A DNA stretch of 63,716 nt from Saprospiraceae bacterium. GTDB lineage: Bacteria; Bacteroidota; Bacteroidia; Chitinophagales; Saprospiraceae. Every line of letters starts with the position of its first letter. The stretch's first letter is position 1. The notes under the pieces are model-generated. The model saw nothing but the letters and a program-made list of their open reading frames with translations, was not told the DNA's origin and did not search any database. The stretch covers positions 1-63,716 of the forward strand of contig JAJTER010000041.1 in assembly GCA_021299835.1 (NCBI GenBank), in the 5' to 3' direction. The translations under genes and the position numbers were made by a program. Shown piece after piece: positions 8,621 through 16,029 of this stretch.

Positions 8621-9850
8621 CTATTCTAATTTTTTCTTTTTTCCGTTTAATGGTTTATGTTTTGGAGGATAAGATTTTTTGCGTTGATCTGATCTGTCCG
8701 GCCTACTTTCGGAAGATTGATTGGCTGAGGATGCCCCTTTATTTGCAATTGGAATTTCCCTTCCCATCATTTTTTCAATGGCATATATTTTGGGTCTGTC
8801 TCTGTAATTTACGAAAGTAATAGCCATACCTTCTGCTTCTGCTCTGCCCGTTCTTCCGATTCTATGCACATAATCTTCGGGATCGCCCGGGACATCATAG
8901 TTAATAACCAGATCAATCCCTTTTATATCAATACCTCTGGAAAGAACATCAGTGGCGACTACAATTTTTAATTTTCCGTTTCTAAAGGCTGATAATCTGT
9001 CTTCTCTTTCCGACTGTTCTAAATCGGAATGGATGGCAGCGACATCAAATCCAGCTTTGAGTAGTCGATCAGAAACTTGTCTCACTTTTATTTTAGTTCC
9101 TGCAAAAATGAGTATTTTTTCCATTTCTTTGAAACCGGAAAGAATTTGTTCTGCCAGAGCAGGTTTTTGCTCATCTTCTACGCCATACATAGACTGAATG
9201 ATTTTTTCAGCTGGCTTTGAAATGGAAATACTTACCTCTTTTGGATTATTTAAAAGTTGTTGGGAAAATTTCCTGATCGGTGCGGGCATGGTAGCAGAAA
9301 ATAACAAGGTTTGCCTTTTTTTGGGAAGCATATTTACTATTTTCATAATATCAGGGGCAAAACCCATGTCTAACATTCTATCTGCCTCATCGAGGACCAA
9401 ATATCTAAGGCTATCGAAATTCACGTAACCCATGTCAATATGGGCGATAAGTCGGCCTGGTGTAGCCACAACAATGGGTGCGCCTCCTTTCAACGCTTTC
9501 TTTTCGAGGTCGAGTGATTGCCCGTCTCTACCACCGTACACTGCAATGGCACTGATAGGAGTAAAATAGGAAAATCCTTCCAGTTGCTGGTCGATTTGAA
9601 CAGCTAGTTCTCTGGTTGGAACAATGATAAGCGTGGCTATTTTTTCTGAAGGATTTACCGTTAAGCTATGTAAAATGGGTAGAAGGAAAGCAGCCGTCTT
9701 ACCCGTTCCAGTTTGTGCACAACCCAAAACATCGTGTCCGTCCATAATGAGCGGAATAGTTTGGGTTTGAATAGGTGTTGGTTCTTTAAAAGACATGGCA
9801 TTTAGCCCGTCCATTAAGGAAGGATGAAGATTAAAATCAGTGAATTTCAA
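8621..9850 (-). CDS. rhlE: DEAD-box ATP-dependent RNA helicase, RhlE type
   Basis: 409 residues with all core helicase motifs: Q motif FKEPTPIQ, Walker A AQTGTGKT, PTRELAVQ (Ia), TPGR (Ib), DEAD, SAT (III), ATDVLSRGID (V) and HRIGRTGR (VI). A short basic tail (QRKKSYPPKHK) follows, as is common in RhlE proteins acting on ribosomal or structured mRNA. The start is a TTG at 9850. An in-frame stop lies four codons upstream, and the helicase N-terminal pattern FTDFNLHPSL begins at once, so no ATG alternative fits. It is likely monocistronic. Confidence 0.93.
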   Translation of the reverse strand: MKFTDFNLHPSLMDGLNAMSFKEPTPIQTQTIPLIMDGHDVLGCAQTGTGKTAAFLLPILHSLTVNPSEKIATLIIVPTRELAVQIDQQLEGFSYFTPISAIAVYGGRDGQSLDLEKKALKGGAPIVVATPGRLIAHIDMGYVNFDSLRYLVLDEADRMLDMGFAPDIMKIVNMLPKKRQTLLFSATMPAPIRKFSQQLLNNPKEVSISISKPAEKIIQSMYGVEDEQKPALAEQILSGFKEMEKILIFAGTKIKVRQVSDRLLKAGFDVAAIHSDLEQSEREDRLSAFRNGKLKIVVATDVLSRGIDIKGIDLVINYDVPGDPEDYVHRIGRTGRAEAEGMAITFVNYRDRPKIYAIEKMMGREIPIANKGASSANQSSESRPDRSDQRKKSYPPKHKPLNGKKKKLE

Positions 9851-9905
9851 AGTATAATTTTAAAAATTTATTTGCAAAGATGATTAATAATTCATTAACA
9901 ATGGT

Positions 9906-10529
9906 TTATTTCTCAATGATAGCATCTTCAATGAGATCATCTGAATCATTCCTGTCATTTTTCGAGGCTTGTTTTTTCTGTGTATCGCCGGTTAAAATAG
10001 TTGGTTTTGTTGAATTTGTGCCATACTCACTATTGGCATATTTCGCCGCTTTGGTAAAAAAGTCATCCGTCAAAGTACTCTTTTTTGCCTCTCTGAGACT
10101 GTCTTGAAAAGTACGCTGAGAATCGTTAACCTTTTTATCATATTCTTTACCTTTTCGATGTGCTTTTTCAAAGAAACTCTCTTTTTCAGATTTCTTTTCC
10201 TTCGCTGCTTCTGCCTCTGCTTTCTGCATTAATGCCTCTGCTCTTTCTCCGAGAATATCACCTAATGCTATGGCTTTTTCCTTCCATTCCCGTCCTTTTT
10301 CAATGACTTGTTCCCCTAATTTTTCCGTTTTTTCTTGTAAAATGTCCTTTACGGTATTACCCTTTGGTTCATTGTGGGCATGGCCGGTAGCATCAGGCAC
10401 CTGAGTTTGAAAAGCTTCTTGCTCAAATTTTTTGAAGTCTAAAGTACTTTCCTGTTTTCTTTCGATGGGCGGAGCTGTCTTTGCTTTTTGTCCAAAAATT
10501 TTCTCCTTCAAATTATCTAATAGTCCCAT
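9906..10529 (-). CDS. Charged Lys/Glu/Ala-rich protein of unknown function
   Basis: 207 residues from the ATG at 10529 (MGLLDNLKEKIFGQK); an in-frame TTG at 10550 is less likely. No signal peptide and no membrane helix. The middle (about 70-150) is highly charged and helical, with EKTEKLGEQVIEKGREWK and AEALMQKAEAEAAKEKKS suggesting an amphipathic or coiled-coil rod, and the tail is polar and acidic. The opening resembles small structural or stress proteins, but I recognise no family. It lies 55 bases upstream of the helicase gene on the same strand. A role as an envelope-stress or scaffolding protein would be a guess. Confidence 0.65.
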   Translation of the reverse strand: MGLLDNLKEKIFGQKAKTAPPIERKQESTLDFKKFEQEAFQTQVPDATGHAHNEPKGNTVKDILQEKTEKLGEQVIEKGREWKEKAIALGDILGERAEALMQKAEAEAAKEKKSEKESFFEKAHRKGKEYDKKVNDSQRTFQDSLREAKKSTLTDDFFTKAAKYANSEYGTNSTKPTILTGDTQKKQASKNDRNDSDDLIEDAIIEK

Positions 10530-10683
10530 AAATGATGAATTTTGTCTCAATTTACGTTAAAAATCAGTTTCAATTTATAAAGTTAATTGCTTTATAAATT
10601 ATTAAACATTTTTAGCGACTTTTGGATTATGTTTTCTTTATTTTGGTAGAAATAACTTTTATTTGTCCTTTAAATTCAGTTGA

Positions 10684-11730
10684 ATGGAATACAGTTTATT
10701 AGGTAGGTCTGAACAACGTGTTAGCAAGATTTGTCTTGGTACGATGACTTTTGGAGAACAGAATACAGAAGCCGAGGCACATTTGCAGTTAGATTTCGCA
10801 GTAAATGAAGGGGTTAATTTTATTGATACTGCGGAAATGTACCCCATTCCTGCTAATAAAGATACTTATGGCAGAACAGAGGAAATGGTGGGTTCCTGGT
10901 TGAAGGATAGAGGAAACAGAGACAAACTGGTTATTGCATCAAAAATAATAGGTCCTGGTGCTTTCAGTTATATCAGACCAAATTTGAATTTTTCAGCAGA
11001 TAGCATTAAAATAGCCCTGGAGAATAGTCTCAAAAGGTTGAAAACGGATTATATTGACCTTTTTCAACTCCATTGGCCAGAGAGAAAAACGAATAACTTC
11101 GGTGTACGTGGTTATCCTGATGATGGTTCCGATCCCTGGGAAGATAACATGCTGGACATTCTCGAAACCATGGAATCTCTTATTTCGTCGGGGAAAATCA
11201 GGTTTTTTGGTGTGTCTAACGAGACTCCCTGGGGTTTACAACGTTTTATCCATCTGGCAGAGATGCATCGTTTACCCATCTGTATGAGTATCCAAAATCC
11301 ATATAATCTGGTGAATCGACTATTTGAAGTAGGATTAGCAGAAATTTCTATAAGGGAAAAGGCAGGATTACTTGCTTATTCTCCTTTGGCTTTTGGCACC
11401 CTTTCCGGAAAATATCTCAATGGTACCGCAGATAGCTCTTCTCGATTAGTAAAATACGCAAGCAGCCCAAGATTGGTTCGTTATAACAGCGACTTTAGCC
11501 AGGGTGCGATTAAAAAATATGTCGAACTGGCAAAGGAAGCGAATCTTTCGCCAGGTTTGATGGCGCTATCATTTGTCAATTCCAGGCCATTCCTAACCAG
11601 TAATATCGTAGGTGCTACCAATATTTCTCAGCTGAAAGAAAATATCGATAGCATAAATTTAAAACTTCCAAGTGATTTATTGGAGAGAATTGAACTTATT
11701 CACAAATCAATGCCAGATCCGGCACCCTAG
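10684..11730 (+). CDS. Aldo/keto reductase, Tas-like
   Basis: 348 residues, a (beta/alpha)8-barrel NADP(H)-dependent oxidoreductase. N-terminal LGRSEQRVSKICLGTMTFG, FIDTAEMYP with the catalytic Asp/Tyr pair, and YIDLFQLHWPER with the catalytic His follow the AKR pattern. The insertion between strands 2 and 3 (PIPANKDTYGRTEEMVG) is typical of the Tas subgroup. The C-terminal cofactor site is seen around SNIVGATNISQLKENI. The length agrees with Tas. The physiological substrate is unknown, and the gene begins an apparent plus-strand run through to 14783. Confidence 0.92.
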   Translation: MEYSLLGRSEQRVSKICLGTMTFGEQNTEAEAHLQLDFAVNEGVNFIDTAEMYPIPANKDTYGRTEEMVGSWLKDRGNRDKLVIASKIIGPGAFSYIRPNLNFSADSIKIALENSLKRLKTDYIDLFQLHWPERKTNNFGVRGYPDDGSDPWEDNMLDILETMESLISSGKIRFFGVSNETPWGLQRFIHLAEMHRLPICMSIQNPYNLVNRLFEVGLAEISIREKAGLLAYSPLAFGTLSGKYLNGTADSSSRLVKYASSPRLVRYNSDFSQGAIKKYVELAKEANLSPGLMALSFVNSRPFLTSNIVGATNISQLKENIDSINLKLPSDLLERIELIHKSMPDPAP

Positions 11731-11744
11731 TTTAAATTTTATAC

Positions 11745-12461
11745 ATGCAGTTAAAATCTATCATTTTACTCCTGAAAATTTATCGCCAGTATATTGAAAA
11801 TGAGGAGCGATACAAAAGAGCTTATATTTGGGAATCTCAACAGGTTTTTGTTCAAAAATGGGACATTAATGCCGTAGATATGAAGGCTATGTATTTGGCT
11901 AGCCTGGATAATTCACGCTCCAGAAGATTATGGAATAGAGAAAACTTTGAACCAAGAAAAGTAATGGCTGAAATATTAGGGCATCAACCTGATTATGGAA
12001 GAATGTTGTTTTCAGATTTACTGAATGAAGAACGCGATTTAACAGGTAGATTGCATCGTTTTGTCTATGGGTGTAACGAACTGTTTAGTGATTACCTCGA
12101 TAGTCATGTAGGTTCCCGCTTACAAAGTCATTTTCATACAGATAATTTTGAAATGGCCTTTTTATACCTCGCCTTCCGTTATCCTGAAAAATATAGTTTC
12201 TACCATCCGGAATCTTTCAAATATTTTCTGGAGGAAACAAAATCCCGGGATATTCCGGAAGGAAATGATCCTGATCGATTTGTGAAAGTGGTAAATATGG
12301 TAAACGTCTGGATGCAAAAAGAACCCAATTTATGGGAAATTCACCTCAAAAGGTTGAATCCATCGACCGATTATATGGAAAACAACCTGCTTTGGGTATA
12401 TGATTTTTTCTTATATGTCCATGAAAAGAATATTAATGTCCAAAGTCTGCTCACTACTTAA
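11745..12461 (+). CDS. Unknown protein resembling the N-terminal domain of McrB-like AAA ATPases, standing alone
   Basis: 238 residues, no signal peptide or membrane helix, begins 14 bases after the reductase. The arrangement YIENEERYKRAYIW, KWDINAVDMKAMY, NFEPRKVMAEI, LFDL-like FSDLLNEERDLTGRL and YLAFRYPEKYSFYHPESF closely recalls, from memory, the ~200-residue domain placed before the GTPase/ATPase module in many McrB-like proteins, where it probably reads DNA or RNA state. Here no Walker motifs follow, and the next gene is unrelated. I see no truncation signature at the 3' end. The similarity is recalled, not computed, so the assignment is tentative; otherwise treat it as hypothetical. 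Confidence 0.7.
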   Translation: MQLKSIILLLKIYRQYIENEERYKRAYIWESQQVFVQKWDINAVDMKAMYLASLDNSRSRRLWNRENFEPRKVMAEILGHQPDYGRMLFSDLLNEERDLTGRLHRFVYGCNELFSDYLDSHVGSRLQSHFHTDNFEMAFLYLAFRYPEKYSFYHPESFKYFLEETKSRDIPEGNDPDRFVKVVNMVNVWMQKEPNLWEIHLKRLNPSTDYMENNLLWVYDFFLYVHEKNINVQSLLTT

Positions 12462-12471
12462 AATCTTTTGT

Positions 12472-13791
12472 ATGACTCCGAAAATGAAGCTTCTCCTGCC
12501 TGTTTTCTTTACCTTCATTCTTCAAAGTTTTGCTCAGAATGCTGAACTTAAATCAGGCCCAATGCTGGGATACTCAGAGATGAGGGAAGTGGTCGTCTGG
12601 TTGCAAACAACCTCAAAAGGTAAAGTTCAGCTTAACTATTGGAACCTGGAGGCGCCAAATAAAGTTTTCAAGTCTAACGTCGTGGAAACGGATGCTTCTG
12701 CCGCTTTCACCACTAAAATAGTTCTTTCATTGCTTGAGCCTGGTAATAAATATGGCTATCAGGTTGTATTAAATGATAAATCATTATTATTTCCCTATCC
12801 CCTCGAATTTCAAACCCAGTCATTATGGCAATGGAGAACAGATCCTCCTGCTTTTTCCATCGCATTGGGAAGTTGTGCCTACATTAACGATACTTCCTAT
12901 GACAGACCAGGGAAACCCTATGGGTCAAATTATCAAATTTTCGAATCTATTTTATCCAAAAAGCCTGATGCAATGCTCTGGTTAGGCGACAATACTTATC
13001 TGAGGGAAGCTGATTGGAATAGTAAATCAGGCATTTTTTATCGTTATACACATACTCGTGCCACCCCCGAATTACAAGGCTTATTAGCAAGTGTGCATCA
13101 TTATGCTATTTGGGACGACCATGATTTCGGACCAGATAATAGTGACAGAGGCTTTATTCAGAAAGAAGCTACCTTGGAGGCCTTTCGGTTGTTCTGGGCC
13201 AATCCGACCTCGGGGCTACCTGAACAGGAGGGAATTACCTCGCAGTTTCAATGGACAGATATTGATTTCTTTTTATTAGATAACAGATTTTCGCGCGCAC
13301 CAGATGAAAGGAAAACAGGTGAAAGAACACAATTTGGAAAAGCACAACTTGAATGGCTAATTGACGCACTAAAAACAAGTAAATCGCCATTTAAAATGGT
13401 GGCCACCGGTGGACAGTTTCTAAGTGCCGCACCTACTGCCGAGAATCATATTAGATTTTATCCGGAAGAAAGAGCTTATTTAATCAAACGAATTGAAGAA
13501 GAAGGACTCAAAAATGTCATTTTCCTTACAGGTGACAGGCATTTTACAGAGTTAACGGAGTTGAAACTTGCCAATGGAAAATATATCTACGACTTAACGG
13601 TTTCGCCTCTAACGAGTGGGGTGAATACAAATCCTGAAATTAATATTCTTAGAGTACCAGGTACCGAAGTAACAGAACACAATTTTGGATTATTGACTTT
13701 TAGTGGTAAAAGACTGGAACGAAAATTAACCATAAAAATATTTGATGCCTTAGGAAATGAAAAATGGAAGAAGGAAATTCTTTCAGAATGA
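12472..13791 (+). CDS. PhoD-like alkaline phosphatase/phosphodiesterase (metallophosphatase fold), secreted
   Basis: 439 residues from the ATG at 12472; an open frame begins earlier at 12400 but would overlap the previous gene by 62 bases. MKLLLPVFFTFILQSFAQ is a Sec signal. An Ig/FN3-like N-terminal domain (residues ~20-110) precedes the PhoD catalytic domain. Metal-site motifs are IALGSCAYIND, WLGDNTYLREADW, IWDDHDFGPDNSD and FLTGDRHFTEL. The protein probably hydrolyses phosphate esters in the periplasm or at the surface. Substrate unknown. The GT9 gene overlaps its stop by 4 bases. Confidence 0.88.
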   Translation: MTPKMKLLLPVFFTFILQSFAQNAELKSGPMLGYSEMREVVVWLQTTSKGKVQLNYWNLEAPNKVFKSNVVETDASAAFTTKIVLSLLEPGNKYGYQVVLNDKSLLFPYPLEFQTQSLWQWRTDPPAFSIALGSCAYINDTSYDRPGKPYGSNYQIFESILSKKPDAMLWLGDNTYLREADWNSKSGIFYRYTHTRATPELQGLLASVHHYAIWDDHDFGPDNSDRGFIQKEATLEAFRLFWANPTSGLPEQEGITSQFQWTDIDFFLLDNRFSRAPDERKTGERTQFGKAQLEWLIDALKTSKSPFKMVATGGQFLSAAPTAENHIRFYPEERAYLIKRIEEEGLKNVIFLTGDRHFTELTELKLANGKYIYDLTVSPLTSGVNTNPEINILRVPGTEVTEHNFGLLTFSGKRLERKLTIKIFDALGNEKWKKEILSE

Positions 13792-14783
13792 GTGGTCTAA
13801 AAATACTTGTTGTTCGCTTCTCAGCGATGGGCGATATTGTTCTGACTTCGCCTGTTGTCAGATTATTAAAAATTCAGTTAAACGCAGAGGTTCATTTTCT
13901 TACAAAAGACATTTTTGCTGATTTATGGAGGGAGAATCCATACCTTTCAAAAATCTGGACCATTAATAAAGATCTGAAGGAGGTCATTTCAGCATTGAAA
14001 AAGGAGAAATTCGACGCTGTTATAGATTTGCATTCCAATTTGCGTACTTTAAGTTTGCGCTTTTATTTGTGGGGAGTTCCATTTTACCATTGTAACAAAG
14101 GATCTCTTCCCCGTTGGTTTTATGTTCAGACTGGGTTCAAACCTTTAATCCAAAAACATATCGTTACCAGGTACTTAGAAACTTTACGTTCATTTTCAGT
14201 AAGTTATGATGGAAAAGGATTAGATTTTTTTGTTTCTGATAAAGAAACTCTGCTTCAGCAGAAACCTTATATAGTTATGGTATTAGGTGCTGCACATTTT
14301 ACAAAAAAAATACCCTTTGAAAAATGGAAGCAGATAATATCTACTTTTCATTCCCATTCCCATTCTTTGGTTTTAATTGGTGGAAAAGACGATGTTAACC
14401 TGGGTAAAGCGTTGGAAGGATCCTTTGAAAAAATGGTGATTAACAGATGCGGAGAGACAGATGTATTGGCATCTGCTTTATTAATGAAAAATGCAGAACT
14501 GGTTATTACCGGGGATACGGGAATGATGCATATTGCCGCCGCCTTGAGAAAGCCAGTGGTCAGTATTTGGGGTGGAACCATTCCTGAGTTTGGATGGCTT
14601 CCTTTTTATCCTGAAGGAATGAATAGAAACAAGACCATTCAGGTGGATAATCTTTCTTGCAGGCCTTGTAGCCGTTTTGGTAGATCTGAATGTCCCAAAA
14701 AACATTTTAATTGTATGAACGAAATTTCCGCCAGTTCCGTTTATGAACAAGGACAAATATTACTTAAACATAATTATAGTTAA
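13788..14783 (+). CDS. Glycosyltransferase family 9 (heptosyltransferase-like)
   Basis: 331 residues from the ATG at 13788, which overlaps the phosphatase stop as ATGA; a further ATG at 13764 would give a poorly conserved 8-residue extension. The GT9 N-terminus KILVVRFSAMGDIVLTSPVV with its VIDLHSNLRTL block, and the C-terminal donor-site run VITGDTGMMHIAAALRKPVV, are those of ADP-heptose:LPS heptosyltransferases. A cluster of cysteines near the end (SCRPCSRFGRSEC) is common in Bacteroidota members. It probably adds a core sugar to LPS at the inner membrane. Acceptor and donor are inferred. Confidence 0.9.
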   Translation: MSGLKILVVRFSAMGDIVLTSPVVRLLKIQLNAEVHFLTKDIFADLWRENPYLSKIWTINKDLKEVISALKKEKFDAVIDLHSNLRTLSLRFYLWGVPFYHCNKGSLPRWFYVQTGFKPLIQKHIVTRYLETLRSFSVSYDGKGLDFFVSDKETLLQQKPYIVMVLGAAHFTKKIPFEKWKQIISTFHSHSHSLVLIGGKDDVNLGKALEGSFEKMVINRCGETDVLASALLMKNAELVITGDTGMMHIAAALRKPVVSIWGGTIPEFGWLPFYPEGMNRNKTIQVDNLSCRPCSRFGRSECPKKHFNCMNEISASSVYEQGQILLKHNYS

Positions 14784-14894
14784 TGCCTATTTAGGTATAT
14801 TCTTTAATTTTTGATGAACTAATCTGTTCTTTTTGCTTAAAGTCTATTAAATTGCAGACAATCTTTAAAAGCTGATTAGTCAAATATACTGATT

Positions 14895-16025
14895 ATGAAT
14901 AACTGCATTGTACAAATTTTGCCAAACGACCACCTGATTTTAGTTAAAACAAAGTATCTTATTCGATCCTTTTTTTTACTTAGTTGTTTGTTCGTCAATA
15001 CTTTAAATAGTCAGGATATACATTTTTCCCAATTTAATTTTTCACCATTAACGCTTAATCCGGCGTTAACAGGTGCTTATGAAGGGACGGCAAGAATAGG
15101 TGGTATATATCGTGATCAGTGGAGAACCGTTTTAGCTAATCCCTACAGGACGCCTTCTTTTTATATAGATGCACCAATTATCAAAGGCCTTCGGTCAAAA
15201 GATTGGGTAGGGGTAGGTATGACTGTGGTTAGTGATGAAGCGGGTAGTACTGAACTAAAAACAGGAGGATCTTATCTTTCAGCTGCCTATCACCTGGCAT
15301 TGGATGATAAAAGAAATAAAATGTTAACTATTGGATTTCAAGGGGGTAGGTTTCAGCGAAGTGTCAATATGAATAGTCAGGAATTGCGCTTTGCCGATGA
15401 GTTACCCAAAGAAATTGGTGGTGGTGGCTTGGGTATTGGCGCCGGAGCAAACAGAGATATTCAAGAGGAAGTAAACTTTTTTGACTCTGGTATTGGTCTC
15501 CTTTTCAGAACGAAACTGGCGGAGGGAAATTCCCTCGATTTGGGTTTCTCTGCTTATCATGTTATTGGAGGTAGATATGGACTCATTCAAAATACAAAGG
15601 ATGTTGTTGAGCCACCAAAACCAGGGGGTAAGATTAAGAATACGAATACCAAAAAACCAATGAGGTTAACTTTACACGGAACATATCTGCGTAATTTATC
15701 TGAAAGTTTATTTGTAGAGCCATCTTTTATGATGCAAAGTACAGGAGGTGCCACAGAATTAGCCTTGCAATTGCTTTTTGGAATGCCCATAAAAGAAAAC
15801 ATAAAACTACGTTTTGGTCCGGGGTATAGACTTGGCGATGCCGCACAATTATTTTTAGGCTTAGATTATGACCAGTTTAGAGCTGGAATTAGCTACGATA
15901 TAAATGTTTCTTCCCTAAGGAGTGCCTCAAAATATCAGGGTGGTTTTGAAATAGGGGGTTATTATATCATTAAGATTTATTCCAAAAAGGAAGTGCCTAC
16001 CAGAATTTTATGTCCTCATTTATAA
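14895..16025 (+). CDS. PorP/SprF family type IX secretion outer-membrane protein
   Basis: 376 residues. Signal peptide with hydrophobic core FFLLSCLFVN ending NSQ; the start ATG at 14895 places about 20 residues before that core, longer than usual, but no later ATG exists. The mature protein begins with the family signature QDIHFSQF, then NPALTGAYEG and IYRDQWRTV. The rest is amphipathic strands that should form a 14-stranded barrel, ending with a family-like RILCPHL. PorP/SprF proteins bind T9SS partners or the PorE ring. The gene directly precedes the PorE-like gene by 4 bases, a standard pairing. Confidence 0.93.
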   Translation: MNNCIVQILPNDHLILVKTKYLIRSFFLLSCLFVNTLNSQDIHFSQFNFSPLTLNPALTGAYEGTARIGGIYRDQWRTVLANPYRTPSFYIDAPIIKGLRSKDWVGVGMTVVSDEAGSTELKTGGSYLSAAYHLALDDKRNKMLTIGFQGGRFQRSVNMNSQELRFADELPKEIGGGGLGIGAGANRDIQEEVNFFDSGIGLLFRTKLAEGNSLDLGFSAYHVIGGRYGLIQNTKDVVEPPKPGGKIKNTNTKKPMRLTLHGTYLRNLSESLFVEPSFMMQSTGGATELALQLLFGMPIKENIKLRFGPGYRLGDAAQLFLGLDYDQFRAGISYDINVSSLRSASKYQGGFEIGGYYIIKIYSKKEVPTRILCPHL

Positions 16026-16029
16026 TGTT

